Both the position numbers and the translations under genes were made by a program. From Gemmatimonadota bacterium (GTDB taxonomy: Bacteria; Gemmatimonadota; Gemmatimonadetes; Gemmatimonadales; Gemmatimonadaceae): a stretch of DNA of 64,000 nt. The notes under the pieces are model-generated. The model did no database searches, was not told the DNA's origin, and saw nothing but the letters and a program-made list of their open reading frames with translations. Below are positions 52,999-62,605 of this stretch, piece by piece (position 1 is the stretch's first letter; every line of letters starts with the position of its first letter). The stretch is from NCBI GenBank assembly GCA_016704465.1, contig JADJAD010000004.1:372001-436000 (forward strand). Reading direction: 5' to 3'.

Positions 52999-54828
52999 AT
53001 GCCATCAACGACCGACCACCGTGCCGAGGGTCAGGACACCTGGGCCGCGTCGCACGCATTCTGGTGGCTCCTGCTGGCGGGTTCCCTGGCGGGCGCATTG
53101 GGCGAGGCGACGCTGATTCTCGGGGCCCGGATCGCACTGCATCGCTACACGCTGTTCAATCCGCAGGGCATCTGGATGGCGCCGCTTGCCAACCTGCTGC
53201 TCCTCGTCGTCCCCCTGGGACTCGTCGCGCTGGTGGCGCGCCGATGGGGGGCGCGTGCGGCGGTCGTCGCCACCGCGTTCGCTGCCGTGCTCGCGGCCGC
53301 CATGGAGCCCTTGCTGGTCGTCCGAGACCGCGTACATCCGCTCGCGCTGCTGGCGCTCGCGCTCGGCGTGGCCACGCAGGTCGCCCGCTTCGCGCGCGCC
53401 CGCCCCACCCTGTTCGCCCGCCTCGCGCGCGCCGCGACCGTCGGAATGCTCGCCATCTCGGTCGCGTCGGGCATCGGCTTCAACGCCGTGCGCGCGTGGC
53501 GCGAACGTTCGGCGCTCGCGGCCCTCGGCGCCGCCCCCGACGGGGCACCGAACGTCATCCTGCTCGTGCTCGACACCGTGCGCGCCCTCTCGCTCAGTGC
53601 GTACGGCTACGACCGGGCGACGTCGCCCTTCCTCGCCGAACTCGCCGCGCGCGGCGCCCGGTTCGACCGCGCTATCTCGCCGGCACCGTGGACGCTGCCA
53701 TCGCACGCGACGATGTTCACGGGCCGCTACCCGCACGAGCTGTCATCGGGCTGGAGCACGCCGCTCGACGCGTCCCAGCCGACGGTCGCCGAGCGCCTGA
53801 GCCAGCACGGCTATGCCACGCTGGGCGTCGCCGCCAACCTGCGCTACTGCTCGTACGAGTTTGGCCTCAGCCGGGGCTTCGCGCGCTATCGCGACTACGA
53901 CATCTCGTGGAGCGAGCTGCTGCGCACGTCGAAGCTGACACTCGCTGCGGTCGCCAGCTACAACGCGTTCGGAGGACGGGAGATCAGTCCCGGGCGCCAG
54001 TCAGCCACGCGCATCAACGAGCGCCTGCTCGCCCTGATCGATGCGCGGGGGCAGCGCCCGTTCTTCGCCTTCGCGAATTACTACGATGCGCACGGCCCAT
54101 ATAATCCGCCCGCCCCGTACGACACGCTCTTCCTTGGTCGCCAGCCGCGGACGCGCGATTCCGGCGGCGAGGACTTCACGGCGGCAGAAATCACGGACCT
54201 ACAGGCGGCCTACGACGCCTCGATCGCCGACCTGGACCGCCAGCTGCGCGACCTGTTCCGCGAGCTGCAAGCGCGCGGCCTGCTCGACAACACCATGGTC
54301 ATCGTCACGTCCGATCACGGCGAGGAGTTCAACGAGCACGGGCTGATGAACCACGGCAGCTCGCTCTATTTTCCATCCGTGCACGTTCCCCTCATCGTCG
54401 TGCAACCGGGGGCCATCCCCGCCTCGACGGTGGTCGACGCCCCGGTGACGCTTCGCGACCTGGCCTCCACGATGCTTCACGCGGCGCGCGGCCCCGACGC
54501 TGCACAATTGCCCGGGACGTCGCTGGCGCGCTGGTGGCAGTCGCCGCTTCCCGCACCGGGCGATAGCGCATCGCGGCTCATAGCCGAAGTCGACTACGCG
54601 AAGAACCTCCCCAAGTCGTTTGCCATCTCCAAGGGCGACATGAAGTCCGAGGTGGTGGACGGCTTCCGCTACATCCTGCGCGGCGACGGACACGGTGAGC
54701 TGTTCGACGTGCGGAGCGACCCGTGGGAGCGGCACGACCTGGCAGGAGCGCCTGAGCAGGCCGCGCGTGTGGCGGCCCTGCGTGCGCGGGTGATGACGAT
54801 TCCCCGCCGCAACGCCGGCACTCCCTAA
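52999..54828 (+). CDS. Membrane-anchored sulfatase-superfamily protein
   Basis: A 609-residue intact member: N-terminal block of four helices, then NVILLVLDTVRA, APWTLPSHATMFTGRYPHE with Thr as probable nucleophile, and VIVTSDHGEEFNEHG. It is closer to the gene at 46933 than to the other two (shared SAYGYxRxTSP and NLRYC segments). Its last four bases overlap the convergent phosphodiesterase-like gene. The role is probably the same as its paralogues with a different substrate or place in the envelope. Confidence 0.82.
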   Translation: MPSTTDHRAEGQDTWAASHAFWWLLLAGSLAGALGEATLILGARIALHRYTLFNPQGIWMAPLANLLLLVVPLGLVALVARRWGARAAVVATAFAAVLAAAMEPLLVVRDRVHPLALLALALGVATQVARFARARPTLFARLARAATVGMLAISVASGIGFNAVRAWRERSALAALGAAPDGAPNVILLVLDTVRALSLSAYGYDRATSPFLAELAARGARFDRAISPAPWTLPSHATMFTGRYPHELSSGWSTPLDASQPTVAERLSQHGYATLGVAANLRYCSYEFGLSRGFARYRDYDISWSELLRTSKLTLAAVASYNAFGGREISPGRQSATRINERLLALIDARGQRPFFAFANYYDAHGPYNPPAPYDTLFLGRQPRTRDSGGEDFTAAEITDLQAAYDASIADLDRQLRDLFRELQARGLLDNTMVIVTSDHGEEFNEHGLMNHGSSLYFPSVHVPLIVVQPGAIPASTVVDAPVTLRDLASTMLHAARGPDAAQLPGTSLARWWQSPLPAPGDSASRLIAEVDYAKNLPKSFAISKGDMKSEVVDGFRYILRGDGHGELFDVRSDPWERHDLAGAPEQAARVAALRARVMTIPRRNAGTP

Positions 54829-56708
54829 CGTCCGGCAGATCCTGGCGGTTCGCCGGGCAGGAGACTCGCCCCCTCCATGCTCCCGGGGACGGGGACGCCC
54901 AGGGCGGCGAGGATTGTCGGCGCGAGGTCGACCATGGAGGCCCCGGGTGCGTGTAACGACCGGTTGCAGAACAGCACCCCGGGCACGAGCGCCGGCGCGA
55001 CGATGTGGTCGCCTCCCCACGCACGCGTGTTGTCCTCGAGAACCGCGTCGCCGAAGCCGCCGAGGGCCGTGTTCCACGAGACGCGATAGCCTGCGTTGAA
55101 CTCGACCACCACGTCGGGCGCGTTGCTCGCGTACGCCCCGCGGTACAGCTCCCGCCGCGTCCGGGCGCCGAGCACGGCGACGGACTGTCGCGCCGCATCG
55201 GCCAGGCCGGTGATCTCGGCGGACAATCGCGCCGCCAGGGTATCGCGCTCCGACAGCGGGACGATCCCGTCGCGTTCCCGTCCGGCGACGTTCAGGTACA
55301 CGCTCCCGAATCCGAGCGCGTACGCCTGGCTGCGCTCCCAATCGACCGCGCGCAGGAAGTCGCCGAGGTCCGAGCCAGGGGCCGCCCCGTCCCGAAGGAC
55401 CAGATACCCGCGCTCATGCAGCCAATTGTTGAGGTTCACGCCGCGCTGGAACGAGGCGAAGCCGTGGTCGGACAGCACCAGCAGCAGTGTCTCGTCGTCC
55501 ACGGCACGCATCGCCTCGCCGACCACGGCGTCGCAGCGCTTGTAGTGCTCCTCGATCACGCGGGCAAAGCGGCGGGCATTTCCGGGATCTTCCGCGTTGG
55601 CCGGATGCCCCGGCTCGCGAAAGCGCCAGAACATGTGCTGCACCCGGTCGGGCGTGTCGAAGAGGATGAACAGCACCCCCTCCCGGAGTCGATGCAGTTC
55701 GTATCGCAGCATCGCTTCGCGCTCTCGCATCACGTCCTCGCACTGCGCGAGGAACGTCTCCTCGGAAAGCCGACCATTGGAGAGCCCGGTATGGTCCTCG
55801 ACCATCCCGGTCGTGTAGAAGGCCCCGCCGAGCTCCCCGGCCAACTCCTCGGCGTAGCCGCCGGGATGCGAAATGGGATAGAGCGGCGCGCCGGGATCGA
55901 AGTTCGCCGGGGAGACGTACAGCTCGACGTGGGGTGACGTGCGCAGCAGCAGCACGCGCACCACGGCCGGCGCGCGGCTGAGCAGCCCGGTGCGGAAGTT
56001 CAGGTGGAGCCATCGACTCCACTCACCGACCCGCAGCGTGAGCTCACGCGGCGAGCCCTGGGATTCCAGGGTCGCGGCCCCTGCGCTGACCTCGACGCGC
56101 ACCGTGATCGGGAGCGTGATATCGGTGCCCTGGCGCGAGTCGCGCGGGCCGACGAGATGGGCGCGATATCCGTCGGCCGCGGACACGAGCATCACGACCT
56201 GCTCGCCGTCGCGGGCGCGGGCCCCCGCGTCGGTGGTCAGGAGGGTGGATGTGCCGAGCCCGCCGCGAAGGTCGGGGACCCCATGCCGGAGAGCAAACGC
56301 CCGTGCGGCTGGTCGGGGAAAGGTGCAGGGACAGCGCAGGATCGTCGACGCGATGCCGTGGGCGGCGAGCACGTCCCAGAACGGCACCCCGCCGCGGAGA
56401 TTGACAGCCCTGGGCGGAAGGAAGGGGCTGCTGCGCTCGAACCGAGTGAGCGCGAGATCGGGGAGGTACGTGGCGGGGTCGCGACGCAGGAAGTCGAAGA
56501 TGCCGTGCCCGCCGGGGTTCACCCCGGTCGCGAAGGTCGACCATGCGACCGGCGTCTGGGCGGGAGTCGTCGTCCCGAGGCGGGAGTACCCGCCTTGCGC
56601 GCGCAGGCGAGCGAGCTCAGGGAGCTCTCCCGCCTGCAGCATTTGCTCGACGATCGTGGGCTCGAGCCCGTCGAGGCCAACGACGATGACCTTGCGCGCG
56701 ACCGGCAC
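54825..56708 (-). CDS. Alkaline-phosphatase-superfamily phosphodiesterase-like protein
   Basis: A 627-residue protein of the nucleotide pyrophosphatase/phosphodiesterase branch, without membrane helices or an obvious signal peptide. KVIVVGLDGLEP gives the first metal Asp, TPAQTPVAWSTFATG the Thr nucleophile, LFILFDTPDRVQHMFW an Asp/His metal motif, and LLVLSDHGFASF the second metal site. Large proteins of this type are often annotated as PglZ-like or as alkaline phosphatase family. GTG start at 56708. A small one-helix protein is encoded 60 bases upstream on the same strand. Confidence 0.78.
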   Translation of the reverse strand: MPVARKVIVVGLDGLEPTIVEQMLQAGELPELARLRAQGGYSRLGTTTPAQTPVAWSTFATGVNPGGHGIFDFLRRDPATYLPDLALTRFERSSPFLPPRAVNLRGGVPFWDVLAAHGIASTILRCPCTFPRPAARAFALRHGVPDLRGGLGTSTLLTTDAGARARDGEQVVMLVSAADGYRAHLVGPRDSRQGTDITLPITVRVEVSAGAATLESQGSPRELTLRVGEWSRWLHLNFRTGLLSRAPAVVRVLLLRTSPHVELYVSPANFDPGAPLYPISHPGGYAEELAGELGGAFYTTGMVEDHTGLSNGRLSEETFLAQCEDVMREREAMLRYELHRLREGVLFILFDTPDRVQHMFWRFREPGHPANAEDPGNARRFARVIEEHYKRCDAVVGEAMRAVDDETLLLVLSDHGFASFQRGVNLNNWLHERGYLVLRDGAAPGSDLGDFLRAVDWERSQAYALGFGSVYLNVAGRERDGIVPLSERDTLAARLSAEITGLADAARQSVAVLGARTRRELYRGAYASNAPDVVVEFNAGYRVSWNTALGGFGDAVLEDNTRAWGGDHIVAPALVPGVLFCNRSLHAPGASMVDLAPTILAALGVPVPGSMEGASLLPGEPPGSAGR

Positions 56709-56768
56709 GGAGGTCGGGAGTGGTGCGGGCCGCGTGGGCGCGACCGACGCGCCCCTAGCGACGCGCCC

Positions 56769-56903
56769 TTAGCGCTTGGACGAGAACTTGGTCGCGATGT
56801 GCTTGACCGCGCCGACGATTCGACGCCAGAACATGAGGAAGAAGCCGGCAATCGCGGCGAAAACCGACGCGAGGGGCATCAGGGCATCAGGACCGATATA
56901 CAC
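56769..56903 (-). CDS. Small single-helix membrane protein (44 residues)
   Basis: GTG start at 56903, with GGAGAG about eight bases upstream (minus strand), and TAA at 56771-56769. The product begins MYIGPDALMPLASV, has one hydrophobic helix (about residues 9-26, FAAIAGFFLMFW), and then a basic tail with eight Arg/Lys (WRRIVGAVKHIATKFSSKR), so the C-terminus should face the cytoplasm. It is short but has clean translation signals. I believe similar one-helix proteins occur next to alkaline-phosphatase-superfamily genes in other bacteria; the function is unknown. It could anchor or stabilise the adjacent soluble phosphodiesterase-like protein. Confidence 0.75.
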   Translation of the reverse strand: MYIGPDALMPLASVFAAIAGFFLMFWRRIVGAVKHIATKFSSKR

Positions 56904-57205
56904 GTGAATTCTCTCCGGAAGCAGTGACCGGGTGGCGAAACCACCCGTCGTGTCGAAAGCGCGGCGGCGGGGAGACGACCTGCGCTGGCACCCTCGCCCG
57001 TCTGTTCGGCAACGCTATTGCAAGATCAGGGCACGAACAAGGTTTTCCGCCTCAGGCGGAAGAATGTCACCTGCGTCGGTCGCGCGGGTCGGCGATACTT
57101 GCCGCCCCCGGCGCGACTGTATGTTATGAGGCAGCTTCTCCCCGAGGTACAGGAGGGCGAAAGCCCTATCGCTACGGCACTTCCATCTCTTGAACAGGTA
57201 TCGAC
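56904..57205. other. Divergent intergenic region with hairpin
   Basis: This 302-base gap should hold the promoters of the small protein gene (minus) and cysC-sat (plus). A perfect inverted repeat TTCCGCC-TCA-GGCGGAA lies at 57045-57061, about 145 bases before the cysC-sat start. It could be an operator or leader hairpin; no known regulator site (such as a CysB-type site) can be assigned. Confidence 0.45.
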
Positions 57206-58948
57206 ATGAGCAGAGGCGTTACCGTCTGGTTTACCGGACTTTCCGGCGCAGGCAAGACCACCATTGCCCGCCGCGTACATGAATTGTTGCAGGAGCGCCA
57301 TATCCTGTCGGAGCGCCTCGACGGGGATGTGCTGCGCCAGACCCTCTGCCGCGATCTCGGCTTTTCCAAGGAGGACCGCGACAAGAACATCGAACGTGTG
57401 ACGTACGTCTCACAGGTGTTGACCCGCAACGGCGTCGTCGTGCTGTCGTGCTTCATCTCGCCATACGCGCGCATGCGTGACAACGCGCGCAAGGAAATCG
57501 GCGACTTCGTCGAGGTCTTCGTGCGCACCCCGATGGACGTGCTCATCGAGCGCGACGTCAAGGGAATGTACAAGAAGGCCATGGCGGGAGAGATCCAGGG
57601 CTTCACGGGGGTGAACGATCCGTACGAGGAGCCGACTAATGCAGAACTGATCCTCGACACCGCGCTGGAGTCGATCGAGGAGAGCGTGGCGAAGGTCATG
57701 CGCCTGCTGGAGGAGCGGGGGGTGTTGTCCGCCGCCGGCGCCGATCGCGCCGCGGCTGCAAGCCGTGTCGAGCAGGGCAAGCGCGTTCCCGGCCCGATCG
57801 CGCCGCACGGTGGGGCCCTCATCAACCGCGAGTTGAGCGGCGAGGCGCGCCTGCAGGCGATCGAGCATGCGAAGGAACTGAAGGTCTTCGATCTCGACGA
57901 CCGCGAAGCCAGCGACCTCGAGCTGATTGGCGTGGGGGCGTTGTCACCGCTCATCGGCTTCATGCGCAAGGCCGACTACGACACCGTCGTGGACTCGATG
58001 CGGCTGTCGGACGGCCTGGTGTGGGCGCTCCCCGTCACCAAGGCGGTCACGAAGGAACAGGCGGCCAGCCTCAAGGTCGGCGAGGAGATCGCCCTCAGGG
58101 ATCCCAATGGGCAGCTGATGGGGATCATGCAGGTGACGGACATCTTCGCCTATGACAAGGCGCGCGAGGCGCAGCAGTGCTTCGGGACGACGGAAACGGC
58201 GCATCCCGGCGTGGCGCGCCTCATGGAACAGGGCGAGATGCTGCTCGGCGGGCCGGTCCAGGTGATCAACCGTCCCACGCACGAACAGTTCAACGAGTAC
58301 CGCCTCACGCCGCTGGAGACGCGCACGCGCTTTGACGAGATGGGGTGGAAGTCGGTGGTCGGCTTCCAGACGCGCAACCCGGTGCACCGGGCGCACGAGT
58401 ACCTGCAGAAGTGCGCCATGGAGATCGTGGACGGCCTGTTGCTGCACCCGCTCGTCGGGGCCACCAAGTCGGACGACGTCCCGGCCGAGACCCGCATGAA
58501 GACGTACGAGACGATCCTGGAGCATTACTATCCGAAGAACCGGGCGATGCTCTCCGTCTTCCCGGCGGCGATGCGCTACGCCGGGCCGCGCGAGGCCCTC
58601 TGGCACGCCATTGCCCGCAAGAACTACGGGTGCACGCACTTCATCGTGGGGCGCGACCACGCCGGTGTCGGTAACTACTACGGCTCGTACGACGCCCAGG
58701 TCCTGATCGACCAGTTCCCGGCGCACGAGCTCGGGATCATCCCGTTCAAGTTCGAGCACACCTTCTACTGCGCGACCTGCGGCAACATGGCGTCGACGCG
58801 CACCTGTCCGCACGACCGCACGCACCACGTGATCCTGAGCGGGACCAAGGTGCGCGAAATGTTGTCGGCGGGCGAGCTGCCGCCGCCCGAGTTCACCCGG
58901 CCCGAACTCGCCCAGATCCTCATCGACGCCTACAAGACGGCGTCCTGA
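57206..58948 (+). CDS. Bifunctional APS kinase / ATP sulfurylase (CysC-Sat fusion)
   Basis: A 580-residue fusion with the APS kinase domain first and the ATP sulfurylase domain second, as in animal PAPS synthases. Residues 1-180: GLSGAGKTT (11-19), DGDVLRQ, FTGVNDPYEEP. Residues about 200-575: the sulfurylase motif QTRNPVHRAHE starting at residue 388, GRDHAGVG near 483, and a Cys pair in FYCATCGNMAS. Together they convert sulfate and two ATP to APS and then PAPS. The SLC13 transporter and a second CysC lie downstream, forming a sulfate-assimilation or sulfation block. Confidence 0.92.
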   Translation: MSRGVTVWFTGLSGAGKTTIARRVHELLQERHILSERLDGDVLRQTLCRDLGFSKEDRDKNIERVTYVSQVLTRNGVVVLSCFISPYARMRDNARKEIGDFVEVFVRTPMDVLIERDVKGMYKKAMAGEIQGFTGVNDPYEEPTNAELILDTALESIEESVAKVMRLLEERGVLSAAGADRAAAASRVEQGKRVPGPIAPHGGALINRELSGEARLQAIEHAKELKVFDLDDREASDLELIGVGALSPLIGFMRKADYDTVVDSMRLSDGLVWALPVTKAVTKEQAASLKVGEEIALRDPNGQLMGIMQVTDIFAYDKAREAQQCFGTTETAHPGVARLMEQGEMLLGGPVQVINRPTHEQFNEYRLTPLETRTRFDEMGWKSVVGFQTRNPVHRAHEYLQKCAMEIVDGLLLHPLVGATKSDDVPAETRMKTYETILEHYYPKNRAMLSVFPAAMRYAGPREALWHAIARKNYGCTHFIVGRDHAGVGNYYGSYDAQVLIDQFPAHELGIIPFKFEHTFYCATCGNMASTRTCPHDRTHHVILSGTKVREMLSAGELPPPEFTRPELAQILIDAYKTAS

Positions 58949-58951
58949 GTG

Positions 58952-59820
58952 ATGGATCGCGTGATGGATCGCGGTCTGGACGCGTTCGCCGACCTGCAGT
59001 TGCATTCCACCGCTTCCGACGGCTCCGATACGCCGTCGGAGGTGGTACGGCGGGCCCATGCGATGGGGTTCGCTGCCATCGCCCTGACCGACCACGACAC
59101 GCTCGCAGGCGTGGCCGAGGCGCGGGAGATCGCGGAGTCGTTAGGCGTGGAACTCATCACGGCGTGCGAGATCTCGACCCTCGACGACGACGAGCGCCAG
59201 GTCGACCTGCTGGCCTACGGCATTTCGCTCGAGGACGCCGCGTTCGGCCACCTGCTGCATTCCCTGCGCGACGGGCGTTTTGCCCGGGCGTGGGGCATGG
59301 TGCAGCGACTGAACCACTTCGGCCACGCCGTCGATTTCGAGCGCGTGGTCGCGATCGCCGGGGGGACGGAAAACATCGGGCGCCCGCACGTGGCCCGGGC
59401 GATGGTCGAGGCGGGGATCGTGCCCGACGTGAAGTCGGCGTTCACCCCCGACCTGATCCTCGACGGCGGGCTGTGCTACGTGCAGCGGGTCAAGGTCTCG
59501 CCGGCCGAGGCCATCGCGGCGATCCATGCCGCGTGCGGCGTGGCGGTGGCGGCGCACCCGGGTCGGACCGGCTTGACCGACCGGGACGTCGCCCAGTTCG
59601 CCGAGTGGGGACTCGACGGCATCGAGGTGCACTACTCGCAGCACACCGCCGAGCAGACCGCGCACTTCGCGGCGCTCGCCGAGCGCCATGGACTGCTCGT
59701 CACGGGAGGCTCGGACGATCACGGCGACATCAACGAAGGAAGGCTCATGGGTCAGATCCGGCTTCCGTATGTGCACGTGGAACGATTGAAGGCGGCCATC
59801 GCCGGGAATCAACCGGGCGT
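58952..59820 (+). CDS. PHP-domain phosphoesterase (TrpH-like); C-terminal end unreliable
   Basis: About 290 residues are supported before the sequence enters a poly-C tract. FADLQLHSTASDG is the first metal motif, with Gln where most PHP proteins have the first His. ALTDHDTLAG, AAHPGRTGL and GGSDDHGDIN supply the other ligands. TrpH-like PHP proteins of 280-300 residues hydrolyse 3',5'-nucleotide bisphosphates such as pAp, the by-product of PAPS-dependent sulfation, which would fit its place between PAPS genes; that link is inferred. The start is ATG 58952 in a GTG-ATG tandem; the first 24 bases contain a 12-bp direct repeat. The open frame runs to 60154, but the part after 59820 is not trustworthy. 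Confidence 0.78.
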
Positions 59821-59938
<118 letters not shown>

Positions 59939-60482
59939 GCCGAAACTACCGACCGCGGGACAGAAGTTCCTTCTTTGATCGTGAGGCGGAAGCGGCACGA
60001 AGTCGACTCAACCCTGTATCCGAACGAGCACTCCTGCGCTATCGGTCCCTCAGGAGGCGCCGCTGGAACAAAGAGTGGGCCCGTCGCGGCGCGGAGCGCG
60101 CCACCGTTCCGGTCTGCCAGAATCCCTGAGGCAACTGCGGCGACTTCGAGCTAAGGGGGGCGTTCTAATTGCGACTGAACCGGTAACGCTCAACAGATCG
60201 CTGAGGGCGCTGCGCCTTCGTCTACCGGTATCAACATGCGACCCAACGCCCCCTGGAAAAACCGGGTTTTCTGAGTTGATGACCTTCCACTTCCATCTTC
60301 TGGCTCGGGTTATGCGCTGGGTTTTGCCAGATCACACCCTCGAGACTGCGAGCCTCATGCGCCGATTCATTGCGAACGCGATCTGCCTAGCAGACGTTGC
60401 CCTCTTCGTGCTCCCGCCGATGCGCGCACTCGCTGGCGTCTGCGTTTTCTACGAACGCGACGTACAACGATAGCCTCGCAAA
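59939..60482. other. Non-coding or uncertain region of lower GC
   Basis: This 544-base stretch lies between the poly-C tract and the SLC13 gene. Its composition is visibly less GC-rich than the rest of the window, especially 60150-60475. A 132-residue open frame at 60075-60473 has no recognisable domain or ribosome binding site and I do not call it. The region may be a true intergenic segment, a decayed gene, or sequence wrongly joined at the tract. Confidence 0.45.
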
Positions 60483-62003
60483 ATGAGTGTCTCCCGGGAG
60501 GCTCCGGACGCTACCTCTCCGTTTGATTCCTTCGCATTGCGCAGGTCGTTCCGCTGGCCTGATGAGCGCGGGGCGCGCCCGCCTGAGCCGCCAAGGCCGC
60601 CGCTGCGCAGCGCGGGGTGGGAGGAGTGGGGACAGCGACTCCTCGTCACCATCGGCGTCCTCTCCTCGATCGCGATCTACTTCGCGCCGTCGGCCGACGG
60701 CCTGAGCATCGAGGGGCGCAAGGCGTTCAGCGTCTTCGTCCTGTGCACCACGCTGTGGATCTCCAACGCCCTGCCCTACGGGGTCACGGCGTTGCTGGCG
60801 GTGGCCGGATTGGGGCTGACGGGGGCCATGAAGCCGACCGACGCCTACTCGTCGTTCGGCTCGTCGGCGATCTTCTTCCTGATGGGGATCTTCCTCATCG
60901 GCGGCGCGCTCACCGATACCGGGTTGAGCAAGCGCTGCGCCCTGCTGATGCTGCGGCGATTTGATCACTCGCCGTTTTCCTTCGCCATGGGCATGATGCT
61001 GACCGGGGCGTTTGCCACGGTCTGGATGCCGAACCAGGCGACGACGGCGATGCTCTTCCCGATCGCGATGGAAGTGGCCGCCGCGTTGCACCTCAAGCCC
61101 AAGGAGAGCGAGTACGGCAAGCTCCTCTTCTTCTCCATGGCGTGGGGGGCGATGGTCGGGGGCAACCTGTCCTTCCTGGGGAGCAGCCGCGCGGCGCTCT
61201 CGCTGGGCATGCTGCAGAAGAGCTATGGAATCGGCATCGGCTTCGCCCAGTGGATGGTCGCGGCCGCGCCGGTGGTCGTGCTCGGGCTCATCACCACGCC
61301 GCTCGTGCTGCGGGCGGTCATCCGTCCGGAACCGGTCGACTTCGGCGCCGCGCGGCGGGTCATCGAGCGCGCCGTCGAGAACCTCGGCCCCATGCGCCGG
61401 CCGCAGTACCACGCGCTGGCGATCATCTCCCTCACCATCGCGGCGTGGGTGAGCGTGGGTGGCCGGCGTGTGGACCTCGCCGTGATCGCCCTGCTCGGTG
61501 CGGTGGCGCTGTTCGTCTTCAAGGTGCTCACGTGGGAGAGGGCCGAGCGGCACGTGTACTGGAACATCGTGCTGATGTATGGCGGGGCCATCGCCTTAGG
61601 CTCGGCGCTGGACAAGACCGGGGCGGCGCGCTGGCTGCTGCAGGGGGTGCTGGACGGCTACCAGCCGTCGGCGATGGCGACCATCATCGGCGCCGCCGTG
61701 CTGGCGCTGCTCCTGTCCGAGGTCATGAGCAACGCGGCGGCGCTGGCGGTCGTGCTCCCGCTCGCCTTCACCCTGGCGGCGCAGTCCGGGGCGTCGCCCG
61801 TCGCCCTCGTGCTGGCGGTGTCGTTCGGGGCCGGACTCGACTTCGTCTTCCCGATGAGCACGGCGCCGAACACGATTATCTTCGCCTCCGGGTACCTCAA
61901 GACGTCTGATTTCCTCAAGGCCGGACTCCTCATGACCGCGGCGTCGATCCTGATCCTCATCGCCGTCGTCATGTGGTGGTGGCCGCTGATCGGTCTGGTA
62001 TGA
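60483..62003 (+). CDS. SLC13/DASS-family sodium-coupled anion transporter
   Basis: A 506-residue protein with a hydrophilic N-terminus of about 50 residues and eleven or so helices. The paired family segments are visible: the first around FATVWMPNQATTAMLFP (clamshell motif near the first re-entrant loop) and the second around EVMSNAAALAVVLPLAF and FVFPMSTAPNTIIFASGY. DASS carriers move sulfate or dicarboxylates with sodium. Between CysC-Sat and CysC genes, sulfate is the likely substrate. The stop overlaps the cysC start (ATGA). Confidence 0.85.
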   Translation: MSVSREAPDATSPFDSFALRRSFRWPDERGARPPEPPRPPLRSAGWEEWGQRLLVTIGVLSSIAIYFAPSADGLSIEGRKAFSVFVLCTTLWISNALPYGVTALLAVAGLGLTGAMKPTDAYSSFGSSAIFFLMGIFLIGGALTDTGLSKRCALLMLRRFDHSPFSFAMGMMLTGAFATVWMPNQATTAMLFPIAMEVAAALHLKPKESEYGKLLFFSMAWGAMVGGNLSFLGSSRAALSLGMLQKSYGIGIGFAQWMVAAAPVVVLGLITTPLVLRAVIRPEPVDFGAARRVIERAVENLGPMRRPQYHALAIISLTIAAWVSVGGRRVDLAVIALLGAVALFVFKVLTWERAERHVYWNIVLMYGGAIALGSALDKTGAARWLLQGVLDGYQPSAMATIIGAAVLALLLSEVMSNAAALAVVLPLAFTLAAQSGASPVALVLAVSFGAGLDFVFPMSTAPNTIIFASGYLKTSDFLKAGLLMTAASILILIAVVMWWWPLIGLV

Positions 62004-62605
62004 TGCTGCACAAGGGCGCCGTCGTCTGGTTCACCGGGCTCCCGTCGTCGGGAAAGTCCACGATCGCGCAGGCGGTCAATGGCCGCCTGTTCGACCGCCA
62101 CATCGCCGTGGAGTTGCTCGACGGCTCGGAGGTGCGCGAGTCGCTCTCGCGCGGACTCGGGTTCTCGCGCGAGGACCGCGAGGAGAACGTGCGCCGCATC
62201 GGCTATGTCGCGAAGCTCCTGGCGCGCAACGGGGTGATCGCGATCTGCGCGGCAGTGTCGCCCTTTCGCGCCACGCGCGACGAGGTGCGCCGGAACACGA
62301 CCAACTTTGTCGAGGTCTACGTCGACTGCCCGGTCGCGGTGGCCGAGTCGCGTGACACCGACGGGATGTACGCACGCGCCCGCCGCGGGGAGATCGTCGA
62401 GTTCACGGGAGTGAACGCCCCGTACGAGCCCCCCACCTCGCCCGAGGTGCACATCCACGCCGAGCGCGAGTCCGTGGACGAGGCGGCGCACCGGGTGCTG
62501 CGCACGCTGGAGATGATCGGGGTCATTCCCGGGGAACCCGAGGCCGCGCGCTCGTCGCAGGAAGATGACATCCGCCGCCGACTGGCATCGTTAGGGTACC
62601 TGTGA
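62000..62605 (+). CDS. cysC: Adenylylsulfate kinase (stand-alone)
   Basis: A 201-residue APS kinase. GLPSSGKST gives the P-loop Lys19; LLDGSEVRESL, GFSREDREENVRRIG and EFTGVNAPYEPP are standard CysC motifs. It is separate from the CysC domain fused to Sat at 57206 and differs in sequence, so the locus encodes two APS kinases. ATG at 62000 in an ATGA overlap with the transporter gene; a second ATG follows immediately. The last base of its stop overlaps the flippase start. Confidence 0.9.
   Translation: MMLHKGAVVWFTGLPSSGKSTIAQAVNGRLFDRHIAVELLDGSEVRESLSRGLGFSREDREENVRRIGYVAKLLARNGVIAICAAVSPFRATRDEVRRNTTNFVEVYVDCPVAVAESRDTDGMYARARRGEIVEFTGVNAPYEPPTSPEVHIHAERESVDEAAHRVLRTLEMIGVIPGEPEAARSSQEDDIRRRLASLGYL

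Noticed and set aside
60250..60280. Candidate terminator around AAAACCGGGTTTT before the SLC13 gene
   Set aside because: The arms leave almost no loop, and there is no GC-rich stem followed by a T-run.
60075..60473. 132-codon open frame between the PHP and SLC13 genes
   Set aside because: No start signal, domain or protein-like composition; the region's sequence quality is doubtful.
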